A stretch of 64,000 nucleotides of DNA, taken from Bryum argenteum (taxonomy: Eukaryota; Streptophyta; Bryopsida; Bryales; Bryaceae). This document shows positions 54,111 through 64,000 of this stretch, in pieces. Location: assembly GCA_037043015.1 (NCBI GenBank), contig CM073321.1, positions 28,571,010 to 28,635,009 on the forward strand, written 5' to 3'. The first letter of the stretch is position 1; each line of letters opens with the position of its first letter. The position numbers were made by a program, and so were the translations under genes. The notes under the pieces are model-generated. The model ran no database searches. It saw nothing but the letters and a program-made list of their open reading frames with translations, and was not told the DNA's origin.

Positions 54111-57100
54111 ATGGCTTCCTCCTCTAAGTCTCTTTGTCCGCTTTTGATCAAGATTAAGTCCGTTGCCTCTAATGTCCCTGTCTGCCTTCCTCCTGGCCAT
54201 GATGGTGTGGTTGAAGTCACCCCTTCCTCTTCTGAGCCTCCTTGTCCGGATTTGATCGAGATTAAGTCAGTTGCCTCTGATGTCCCCGTCTGCCTTTCTC
54301 CTAGCCCTGATGGTGTGGCTAAAGTCACCCCTTCCTCCTCTGAGCCTCCTTGTCTGAATTTGATCGAGATTAAGTCAGTTGCCTCTGATGTCTTTGTCTG
54401 CCTTCCTCCTGGCCCTGATGGTGTGGTTGAAGTCACCCCTTCCTGGCTTGCAATCGCTTTGGCTATGATGTCTCTACATTGTGGTTAGAAACTGATGTTC
54501 TTAATCCACATACTTATCATGTCGTGTACTCCGCGGTTGTAGAACCTGTCGTTTTAGATAATATTGCTATCCATGTGGAAGCTGAAGTCAGGAAAGTATC
54601 GCCTATATGGTTTGACAAAGTCTGTTATGAACGCCTCCACTCAACTTCTGACACCTCGTAGTTCTTCCACGATCTCTACTGTTGGTCCCCTCTTTGCTCG
54701 TGTCAAGATCGAATCACGCAAGCGTGTCAATATCGATATATCAGATTCATCCGATGACGAACGAAAGCCATCCGTTCCACCCCGTCATTCTTCTGCGAAG
54801 CTTCCTTCCATCTCCTCTAATTCTCAGAACTCTACTCTATCAACGCCCTCTTCCTTAGCGTCTCCCTCACCATCTTCTCAAACACAAAAACATTCTCCCA
54901 TATCTACGCAAACTTGGTAGCATGCCTGATAGCAAGAATATACTCAAGAAACTAGACTTCAATTATTCCATCCCTACCCACACAGTATCTTTTGCGCCTC
55001 CATCTTTCAACGAAGATGCCCTATATGTCCTCCCTCTCATACTTCCTTCGGCTGTACGCAAGAATGCAAGCTCAATGGAAGGGATGGACAAACGGTATGA
55101 CAGACATGTTTGGACTAGGACAATGACAACTAACATCAGCAACACCCGGGCTTGTCATTACGGTATTCGAATTGCTTAGGTCATCTCCAATGCCACAATG
55201 ACAAGTTTCCTTTCTTAGAACGCCCGGATTGTGCGACGGGAGTCAATGAGGTGGAGTTTAAAGGTATCACCAAAGAACCTTTCTCAGTAAGCGAACCGCC
55301 CCCCTCATCGTCCACCATGTTCTGTAAGATTTGCAAAGAACCTCCAGTCTGCGTTGCTATGTGTCCTGCCAAAATCTTCTACATCTTTAGAGATGATATT
55401 CAAGAGCGTGCTTGTGTGCATATCGGTACCCACCAGCACCCTGTCAAAGTCGGAGACTATAGATGCGCACATCAAATGATAGATGAGTTAATCGAACATC
55501 ATGTTAATCGCAACCCCCAAGCAACAATTTCCAAAATTGTCTTGGAGACTGGCAAAGACGTAGTAGGTAACAGTCTTCTACGTGACAAGATGACCCTAAA
55601 TCCGGCGACCTAACTCTTGAAGAACTTGAGCCAGTCTTTGATCGATGTAAACTCTTGAACTCTCCAAGCTTGCGGAATCGTATGTACTCTTTCAAATACA
55701 TGCGCAGATTTGGCATCCTTGATAGCATCACGAAGCAACTGGGCATATGTGCAACGCAACATGTTCCCGGGCCAAGGAGACGATTCTGACAAAGTCTTCA
55801 TTTTTAAAATGTCAGAAGTTCGACCCGGTAGTGGTGTTGACCTCGTCCGTCGGATGCAGCCTAGAGGCAACCTCTCCAATGCGTGGATGATGTTTGACCA
55901 TGTCAGACGGGTCAAGCCATGGACTACCATGACGTGCCATGTGCATGACCCCAATTACCAGCGCATTCTAACCATTGCATGTTCTGATTTTCAATATGAA
56001 GATACTCAAGCTCAACTCGTCTTTTGGAGGAATCTCAACCACGTCATGGCTAGGCACGGAGTACCCGAGCCTAAGTTCCAAAGATTTATGGCTGACAGTG
56101 CTCAAGCCAACTTGAACGCAGTGCGCATCGTTTACGGCTCTGGAGATCCTTCAATTCCCATGGAAGACCAAGAATGTACTTGTTACTTTCATTGGACGCA
56201 ATTACTGGAGACCCTCACTAAGAAATACATCGTCCAGGAATTGCATGATCAACATAGGGTCCTCTATAAGTAATACAAGGATGCATGTTCGTCCGATGAA
56301 GCTGAGACCCGAGCAGGCGAGCATGGTGGTTATCCTCAAACGCCACCTCCGGAAATGGCCTCTACCAACTAGGCCTATGGCTTTCGTACTGGCATCACCG
56401 CTACAGACAGTGGGGTGGATTCATGGAACTGGTAAGTATATGCTTACCACGGTAATTTTCAAGTTCTAGTAACTTTAATTTTACAATTAATTTGGGTAAA
56501 AAGTAAATTAATTGTTCCAGTAATGAAATTTTTTAAAAAAATCTAGTATTAGGAGGCAGTTTTGTCAACGAAAGTGCCTCTTCCTACACCTCGAGCTTGA
56601 CATCAATACTTATGTACCTTGCAGGAATAAACATTATCTGCAGAAGAGCTAGCTGTGATGCCATCATGCAACCTTGCGGAATCTATCCATAACAAATGGT
56701 TGCAAGCATCGGGAAATAAGGGTGGTGATCTCTATATGGCAGCTGTTGATGATTACGTTTGTGCTTTTCTTCAAGTAGTGGGTTACTATCAATACACCAA
56801 AGGTGCAGCGGGTGGACATGGTCCGCCTAGGGAGGAACTCCGACTTCGCACTGCCCAGCGCAAGGCTCATAGAACCAGCGATCCATCGGCTCTCAATAAG
56901 GCAGTAATAGAGTTCCCGGAGGCTGAAATATTTTGTACTCGCGACGCTCACTTGGAGGGTGCCGAGATTTTTGGTTCGAAGAAACGTAAGCGTGATGTTC
57001 CAATTGGAGCAGAAAAGGAAACCCATAGGCCTGACACTGTCAATTTTTCGCGTCCTCGAATCAACAAAAGGGTTACCCGAGGTCGTGGTGAGAGTCTGAC

Positions 57101-58066
57101 AACTATTTATGAGGACGATGAAGACAAAGAACGCCTAATCGGACCTTCTAGATCCGCTGGTGCCTCTATTAATCGTGTGACAAGTGTACAAGAGACAAAA
57201 GTGAACAAGAAGTTATAGGATATTGCTTGATTGAAGGAGTCCTCAGTCAAGTCCTGTTGGGCACACCATGCAGTGACCAAGATGAAATGCGAGTCCTGCA
57301 TTGCGCAGAACGAGAAGTCCTCACGTGCACCAACTTACACCGGAATATAGATGCCTCCTCAAAATAGTCACCGCAAGAAGGTGGAAAATGTTTATTTCTG
57401 CCCCGACGATATTGAGAGGTGTGTGAAGGGCACTCGTCGGAAGTGGATAGAGCCGTTCTTTAGAACTCAAGATCAACCCCCAATCCCAACAATCTGGCCC
57501 GTGAAGATAGGGACAAATTAGACACGTTCGGAGATGGAGGCGTTACATAATGCTGGTTTCCGACTCCCTCAGAAGGAGAGACTTCCACTCAACTGCACTT
57601 TCAACACTGCCTCTGCGCCACGGGACCTGTCACATATTCCAGTGCCGGAGAATAAAGATGTCTTCTCAAAATCAAGGAAGTCAAAGAACCTCCGGCGCAT
57701 CTCCAACGTAACTCCCAAGCACACACAGAATATTGATTCCGCCCGTGCGATGCTAGCGAAGATACTAAAGGTCACTATGGTCCCGTCGCCAGGGATTGGA
57801 TGCATTATATCTATGGAGTTAGATTCGCAAGCAATTTATCAGCTATCAATAGGTGCATTACCAGATTGCACTTGTCCGGTGTTTACAAGCACAATTGCAA
57901 AACTAGGGCAGAGAGGAGAATCGTATAGACCTTGCAAGCACCTAATTATACTATGTCTTTGTGTTAGTGTGCAAGTTTGAACCATATAAAGACCTCTTCA
58001 TCCATGCGCCTACCCTAAGTTTCAACGACGGAGGTGAAGATGATCATGGAGAGAGGCATTCTTGAG
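54111..58066 (+). pseudogene. Mutator-like (MULE) transposase gene, copy 2, inactive
   Basis: The layout matches the copy at 12.3-15.8 kb. An ATG at 54111 begins a leader with three 40-residue repeats; then come a Ser/Pro-rich part, a Cys/His cluster (CKICKEPPVC, HIGTHQHP, about 55320-55440), the DDE core (about 55800-56270, KMSEVRPGSGVDLVRRMQ, FMADSAQANLNAVR, CYFHWTQ) and QWGG. An intron (56432-56624, GTAAGT..CTTGCAG) follows, then the MPSCNLAESIHNKW region, a nuclear-type basic stretch, and a SWIM finger (about 57860-57950, DCTCPVF and PCKHL). It is disabled by frameshifts near 54900, 55170, 55620, 55710 and 57960, and by stops including TAA at 56628-56630 just after the intron. Intron position and phase are identical in both copies. 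Confidence 0.75.
54119..54460. repeat. 120-bp in-frame tandem repeat (three units)
   Basis: Three units of 120 bp encode 40-residue repeats with IKSVAS(N/D)V, VCLPPG.DGV and VEVTPS. Units are over 85 percent alike by eye. The reverse strand is also open, which is a by-product of the repeats. They form the start of the second Mutator-like leader and are absent from the first copy. Confidence 0.85.
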
Positions 58067-58069
58067 CAC

Positions 58070-58800
58070 GCCACAATATAGATGTCATAGTTTTCCACAC
58101 TAAACTCCCTATTCACCCTAAACCTAGACTGTGTAGTTAACACGTTGTGTGACAATATTTTGCAATATTGATTTAAAAAAAAATATATTAGTATCTATGT
58201 CCACAAAATTGTTTGACTCATGTCACACCATAAGTGTCTCCATGTCTTTTGAATGTTGTTGAAGTTTGCCAAATTTCGGATTTTTTTCCCTTAGTTCCAC
58301 GGGTTTGGGTTCCAATTCCACAGTAATAAAGTCAAAAAATTCGAATATTCTCTAGAATATTCTGTATAAATTTAGAATTTATATATTTGTAGTAAATTTT
58401 TCCAAAAGCATGTTCTCACCACCGCTCTCCAATCTGAATTTCTCCGCTCTACGCCCACGCTCAAGAACGTTCAGATTAACATATAGTCCACGGGTTAGAT
58501 CAAATTCTCTATTAGATCGAAACTGCCGCTTAGATCGAATTCTCTGTTACTTGCAGCAGTGAGACTATACCTCTTGTAGGAATTTCACATGAAACGAATT
58601 ATTTCCTCGGTTAAGTATAAACAACTACTCATCCTTCACACACACCCCACTCCAAGCCCACCATGTACCTGCGTGTAAATTTACCCAAGCGTGCGTCATA
58701 CCAGAGAGCTTTAGGATCAAGCAAATCAGATCACCCCAAAACACTCAAATATATGCATATATGCCAAAGAATACTCTCTTCTTGCCGACCGCACATCACG
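58070..58800. other. Intergenic, no supported gene
   Basis: Flank of the Mutator-like pseudogene. A phrase TTAGATC(A/G)AA(T/A)TCTCT is repeated near 58495 and 58530. No coding signal. Confidence 0.4.
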
Positions 58801-58899
58801 CACTCTGTCGCAAGCCCCGAGGAATAAAACTGCCGTCTCTCCGAACGTATACTCATGACAGCTAGTGAGTACCGACACACCGAAACAGTGATAATGAAC

Positions 58900-59705
58900 T
58901 TTCAACCAATCCCTAGCAAAATGATCATGACCGTACCCACAACAAAAGCATTATCATCTACCTACTTCGATGGGTGTGGGAAGGCCATGCAAGGTCTGAA
59001 GCCAGCCAAACGAAAGGATACAAGATGCAGAGAGATCGATGGGCTGGACAAACACATCAACACCTACAAACAGTAATCTAATCCGAACAATCTGGTCCTT
59101 ACCAACAAATTTGTACCCACAATGCTCGCATGTCACTTGGCTCAAAAGCATAAGCTGTGGGCACATGCATCAAAACTAAAGCGGAACATCAGATTTATTA
59201 AGGGCTCTTCGCACCGGCAGGTACAAAGAAAAAGGGAGGGGTGATACAAAATAAACTGTTCATACAGAGGAAGGTAATAACTTTATTGAGCTTCGGCATG
59301 AGCCTCCGAAAGATATGTAACGCATCAGGTATGTGCAAAGTTAGAGCGTAAAGGTCGGAACGATTGTTATCTCCTCCATCTTCTGAATCTGTTCATTTGA
59401 AAATAAGCGAAGTGTAGGTTGCAAATCGTGCCTTGAAAGGCCATTTAACTTTATCTCATGCTCATAGGTTTGCGAAAACACTAGCCGCATGCTACGGGAG
59501 TGGTAAGTGGTATGTACGAACATTTAATTTGTAACTGTTGTGTTTACTATGCTGTGAAGATAGGGCTTAAAGTGCAAGTGTGAAAGCTATCAGTACTTTT
59601 TGGTCTGGAAGATGACAGCTACGTACCTCGAGGTGTGAAGTGCCCTTTAGTGAAGTAGTCTCTTTCGGAGCACCTTCTTCTTTACCGACTCTGCTCTGAC
59701 GCATC
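58900..59705 (-). CDS. Possible small split gene, weak evidence
   Basis: A minus-strand ATG at about 59703 opens a 26-codon exon (segment RQSRVGKEEGAPKETTSLKG) ending at a consensus donor, GTACGT. Further along, a short exon between CCCACAG and GTAAGG (about 59150-59095) encodes VTCEHCGYKFVG, a CxxC knuckle. Another lies between TTTGTAG and GTAGGT (about 59070-58970). I could not join them with confidence or name the product. The upstream side holds a telo-box and GC-rich DNA, as expected of a host promoter. Confidence 0.25.
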
Positions 59706-59767
59706 CCCACGCCCGCAGCTCCGCCTCCACAACCGCACACAACCTCCCTACCAAATTAAATTCTTGC

Positions 59768-59776
59768 AAACCCTAA
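59768..59776 (+). promoter_or_regulatory. Telo-box AAACCCTAA
   Basis: AAACCCTAA lies just before ACACCATGG at 59777-59785. In plants this motif is common near transcription starts of growth and translation genes. It could serve the plus-strand frame that follows (60 codons, no family) or the minus-strand candidate gene 65 bases away. Confidence 0.4.
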
Positions 59777-59809
59777 CACCATGGCCCCCTTCGAACCACA
59801 GAGCGCATG

Positions 59810-59990
59810 CCTGTGCGCAATAACAATCAAAATCAATGGAGAGCAATGCTACAAACTTAAATTTCCGTGCGCGCAAATACAGACAGAATTGATGACAAGG
59901 GGCAATGCTAATAACCTAATTGTGTTCGTGCGCAGAAATACAAAACAGAATCAATGGCGATAGGTGATGGTAAAAACCTAATTGGAGTTG
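59810..59990. repeat. Three tandem units of about 60 bp
   Basis: Units begin GTGCGC(A/G)(C)A(A)ATA and contain CA(G)AAT(C/T)(A)ATGG and AACCTAATT(T/G). They start near 59814, 59870 and 59930. They produce the 60-codon plus-strand frame, which is therefore probably not a gene. Confidence 0.6.
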
Positions 59991-59999
59991 GGCAGGGCT

Positions 60000-60640
60000 G
60001 GGCTGGCATGGGGATGGAGCAACGACAATGGCAATGGCTATGGTGATGATGATGCCGATCGAAAGAAGGTGCGGTGTTGGTGAAGGCGCGGCCCGCGAGT
60101 GATGAAAATGAAGGGAAGCGTCACTTGAAACAGCAAAAGCACAGCAGATAATGGCGAGTTTCTAGGCTTGCATTGCTTCCAAGTCCCCCCATCCCCATGC
60201 ACAGGTCACCCTGAAACTGCACTTTTATTTACTCAACGTTGTTCGTGCTTGGGCGCATTGAATTGTCAATTTTGTTACTTTGATGGATGTGCGCTTTTGG
60301 CGTGGCGTGAAGAAATGATTGCGGTGAGTGTGTTCTCATCCATTTTATCTTGGACAGAAGACTACTTCGCTCACAAAGTTTGAATGCAAGTTTGAGTAAC
60401 CTCCGCCTTTACTAGTTTTGGAGTGAACAACGGTTTCATCAAAAGTGCAATTTAGTATGTAAAAGTGCACATGAACAAAGTATAGTAATTTCATGAATGT
60501 CAATAAAAACATGAATTATTTTTGAAAATCTTAGTCACAAAGAAAGAACATACATAGATGCTCATTTGAGAATGGTTACTTGCCAAGTTAGAAATTGTGG
60601 CAGCATTCTCTTTCTTTGAGCATGGGGATCTTCATTATTG
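60000..60640. other. Intergenic, no supported gene
   Basis: GC-rich to about 60110 (possible promoter or leader of a neighbouring gene), then AT-rich. No coding signal. Confidence 0.4.
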
Positions 60641-62655
60641 AGATAGAGGGTGTCGCATATGCCTCACCCCTTCTATCATTAACAAGTTTAATTGTCCATA
60701 TGAAAAGTGTAGGAAGTGCTTTATCTTTGAGAACACAATTACGGAAAATCATTCAATGAAAAGTTTAACATGCATTGTCTTCCAAGGAAAGGTAGGCTTT
60801 CGGGCTTTATGTCTTACCTTTGTTTTTCAAATCATGTGGTACCTACACGATAAGAAAGAATAAATGATATAGTAAGTGAAAGTAAAGATGTGCATTTCCA
60901 AAAAGTTGATTAGCTTGACGACTATAGTTCAGAGTCAATATGATGTATTTGTTTTTATTATAAGGTTGGAATTGAGAAGCCGCTTAAATGTTGGCATGTC
61001 TACCTTACTAAGGGTGTGGCATATGCCTCACGCTGTCACATAGAGCAAGACCAATTTTTGTTGAGGAGGGTGTGGCATATGCCTCACCTTCTTGTTAAAT
61101 ACATGTAAACTGCAAGACTATCAACTTAGAGCAAGGGTGTGGCATGCGTCTCACCCTCTTTTTAAATACATGTAAACTGCAAGACTATTTGACTTGTGTA
61201 AGGCACATGTCTCATTCCAATATCAGTTCATTTTGAATGTTATAAGTTGTGAGGTATAGGATTGGATTTACAAGATGTGAATCTTTTGGGTATGCAAGAA
61301 TTCAAGGAATGTTATTTTTTGTGATATCAATTAACAACTTAAATTTACTTAGACTCTTTGAAATGTGAAATACAATTTGTAAGGAATATGTGGTCTAAAC
61401 TATTTAGTATCCAAAACTAGTTTATTTGAAGAAGATTATATAGGAATTTTCAAGACGTGGGTTTTGGGGTGAGGCATGTGCTATACGCCTTTAAGCTCTT
61501 GCAATTTTCATGCTTTGAAGCATGATGTATGGCATGTCTCTCACCCCTTATTTCAAAATTCACATATTTGGTGTCCATAATATAGAATAACAAAAGTACA
61601 ATGTATCAAAACCTAGACTAATTTCTCATGAGACATTTATAGCAGTTTTCCAATACCCTTTAAAATTTTTATTTGTTGAAGCATTCTAATTAATTCATTT
61701 AGCTGTATAGTGACATTGAAAAAAGCTTTTGAGCTATTACAACAATATGATAATGTTCTTTAGCTTGTATATGTATTAAACAAAATGGTATTGCTACTGG
61801 TACTTTTGTTACAATTATCTCGCAAAAGCGTCATATTTAAAAATGAGATACTTGAATCAAAACAATAATTAAGTTGCTATTAGAGTTGATCAGTAGGAGT
61901 TGACTATTCAAGAATTTTAAAAGGATTGGCAATTCTCATCTTTTGATTGGGATTGGACCAAAATCACAAAGTGTAGGTACTAAGTGAGGCACATATTCCT
62001 CTCATTCTTATATAACTTGTTGCTGATAGATGTGGTTCTTAGGGTGAAACATGTGTCACACTTTTTTATTTATTTCTTGAAAATCTAATTTATAGCTAGA
62101 ATATTCGACTTGTGTCTCACCCCTATTTCAAGTTTGAAATTTTTGCAAGTGCTTAAACTCTTGGTTGAAACACATGATAGTGTACTTTGGAATCATGTGA
62201 ATATTTGTTGAATCATATTAGAAAAAAATTCATTGTATTACTATTAATACAGTAACTAATCAATTATCTAAGTAATGGCTTCATAGCCATGCATGAGTAT
62301 AATGAACAAATATTTCATGCATGCCAACCTTTAGATAATATAGACTTTTCTTTACTATTGGCTTCAGGTTTATTGGCCTCTATGGTTTACATTTCTCTTC
62401 ACTAATAATATAAAAGAGAGAGAATAGGTCTTGGGTGAGGCACATGTCTCACCCCATTTAATAATGTTCCAACTTACATATTTATGCTCCAACAAGTTTG
62501 GGACAAGACATGTATAGTATTCCCTTTGTAAATTGTAGGAATATTCGAACTTCCACCATAGAGGTTTGTCATGTGAATTATCTCTTATCTTGATACTCGA
62601 AATTTGGTTTATGCTTTACTCAAGTGAGGCACATTACTCTCCCACTCAAGATTCA
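60640..62655. repeat. Dispersed GTGAGGCACATGTGCCTCAC-like motif in AT-rich DNA
   Basis: About a dozen copies occur of a motif built from GTG(A/T)GGCA(C/T)(A/G)TG(T/C)CTCACC. They lie near 60648, 61013, 61066, 61135, 61200, 61465, 61530, 61988, 62042, 62115, 62435 and 62625. Several are close to perfect palindromes, such as GGTGTGGCATATGCCTCACC. Spacing is irregular (60-450 bp) and no gene is present. The same core occurs as spaced GTGAGGC..GCCTCAC inverted pairs inside both LTR copies. Confidence 0.7.
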
Positions 62656-63038
62656 TAGATTAAAAAGTTAAAAGACAATGTAATCATGACAAGTATATAT
62701 TGAAGATGGCTTTTTTGGACTTCTTTAAAACCAATATTTTTTGAATTGAAACTAAACCAAAGTATTAACTTGTTGCATATACATTCAAGAAATTGTGATT
62801 ATTATACTAAGAAATATTCCAAAAAAAAAGTGCACATTTCAATGGGCAGTTTTAATACAACCGTTGTTGGTGGCCATTCTAATTAACCTCTTCTACATTA
62901 TACATGCGGAGGTTGCACTAGTTAGCATATGTTGCTAACTTTTTAGATAGTACGTTATTGCTCATTGGAAAAAGCTAAGCTGGTGGAGGAGAATGATTCT
63001 TGCAAGTTGTAGAACTTAAAAAGTTCAAGCCTCTTTCG

Positions 63039-64000
63039 TGTCACGTCTCTTTCCAAAGGATGCCCGAACACCGCGGTGAGCCAAGAGGACCCCGGAAGTG
63101 ACGCCCCGGGCTTGGCAAGAAACAAGGTGAGGTGACCTAGGAGAGTCCCAAGCAAACAGTACGCAATTGCGTCGTGCTCAAGATGAACTTGGTGGTGTGC
63201 TTTACATGGTTAAAAACCTTGTTCAAGCACGCACTCATGAGTACAAGGAACGAGCAATTTGGAGTTGTGAGTCATGAGATATGGCTCTCCAAAGTTGGAG
63301 CGCGTTCCGGGACACTCCGGGACTGGGGAGTGTTGCCTTTCAAGACTCAATGTGTCGATGTTTGTGGAGGGCCGCGTGTTGCATATCGCTGAAAAGCTAA
63401 TGACAAGGGCTTTCTAGAATGCTAAAGCTCATGATGAGCAAAGCAATAATCTAGGAGATATGGCTCCTCAAAGTGGTCGGGACTTCGGGTCTCGGGAATG
63501 TTGCCTCCCGGGACACCAAATGTTCAGAGGGGCATATCTCCCTTGGGACAGATCTGATTGAGGCAAGCAGGTAGTCTATCGATATTTACTCAAAGGGTAG
63601 ATGTCGAAAATGGGCTTGCACGTCCCATTTGGATACCTGAGCTAGGAGCTAGCCCGAGGAGAAGTTACGGCCCGTTTTTGAGACTAAGGCAAAAACGGGT
63701 GGTCTTCAAAAAAGAAAGTGTGTCACGGAAGGCCCCTCAACACAAGAAGGGAGGGGGGGCTACCAAAGACTCCAAAGAGTACTATGAGGAGGGGTGGTCT
63801 CCCTCCTCACTTGCACATGGTGCCTTGAGTAGCCGGGGTGGCTCCAAGGGGTGAGGCTTGGAATGGAGCCTCACTCCCGCACCTTGTGGAAAATAGAGAG
63901 TGCTTTGGAGCATTTCTAAGCATGGGGTTGGGAAGTGTCCCTCTCCAAGTTAGTCCCCGTGATAAGTAGTGCCAGTTCCCGGGAGTTACCGGAAATGGCT
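63039..64000 (+). mobile_element. Second LTR of the 4.7-kb family, cut by the window edge
   Basis: It starts TGTCACGTCTC and matches 4698-5660 in the same orientation along its whole visible length, with substitutions and small indels. The GTGAGGC..GCCTCAC pair near 63852 is present. It may be another solo LTR or the 5' LTR of an element lying to the right. The 58-kb gap and unrelated contents argue against the two LTRs bounding a single element. Confidence 0.75.

Noticed and set aside
4698-64000. One 59-kb LTR retrotransposon bounded by the two LTRs
   Set aside because: The interior holds unrelated elements on both strands and no gag-pol of a matching family, and no primer-binding site follows the left LTR.

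Overview
Organism. This is eukaryotic nuclear DNA from the green plant lineage, in a transposon-dominated region. Spliceosomal introns (GT..AG) can be placed in several genes. Fragments resemble plant protein families: an ATAD2-type AAA+ ATPase, a BTB/POZ protein of the Arabidopsis At1g21780 type, and a plant LRR protein of the FBXL14 type. The mobile elements are Mutator-like transposase genes with C-terminal SWIM fingers, a DUF7869-type gene, LTR elements and tRNA-derived SINEs. I cannot name the species. A bryophyte, lycophyte, fern or charophyte-grade streptophyte is more likely than a crop-type angiosperm, but that is inference. No operons or bacterial genes are present.

Layout. 0-0.45 kb: edge of an acidic-leader gene, minus strand. 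0.47-4.7 kb: GC-rich repeats built on CGGCAATGCCGG-like and AGTGCCGGCACT palindromes, with a broken ATAD2-type exon embedded. 4.7-6.2 kb: solo LTR; a second copy of the same LTR runs off the right edge from 63.04 kb. 6.5-9.2 kb: weak coding fragments and a probable SINE. 9.3-12.0 kb: compact retroelement with 166-bp terminal repeats and one 746-codon frame but no reverse transcriptase. 12.3-15.8 kb: dead Mutator-like transposase gene. 16-21.3 kb: palindrome clusters, tandem repeats and pseudogene fragments. 21.3-22.3 kb: broken HAD/FCP1-like phosphatase. 22.5-31.5 kb: the most unusual unit, a four-exon minus-strand gene with a ParB-like and a degenerate DNA-methyltransferase-like segment, flanked by and carrying in two introns many copies of the palindrome TTCTGGGCGGCCGCCCAGAA. 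31.6-41 kb: mostly AT-rich DNA with one broken 2OG-Fe(II) oxygenase-like gene. 41.2-42 kb: LRR-protein exons. 42.7-48 kb: the same palindrome family again, then a nearly intact DUF7869 gene. 49-51.2 kb: HAD/FCP1-like gene. 51.4-52.2 kb: truncated DUF7869 copy. 52.6-52.9 kb: SINE. 54.1-58.1 kb: second dead Mutator-like gene with 40-residue repeats in its leader. 58.8-63 kb: weak gene evidence, then AT-rich DNA carrying a GTGAGGC..GCCTCAC motif.

How it fits together. Nearly everything recognisable is mobile or has been carried by something mobile. Successive neighbourhoods each have their own short palindromic motif. One such family surrounds and lies within introns of two otherwise unrelated genes (ParB/methyltransferase-like and DUF7869). 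That pattern would fit recognition sites of the encoded proteins or a common insertion agent, but it is untested. Most introns I can place in these element genes are phase 0. Single in-frame stops and one-base shifts show that most copies are dead. The DUF7869 gene, the HAD gene at 49 kb and the ParB-like gene are the best preserved.
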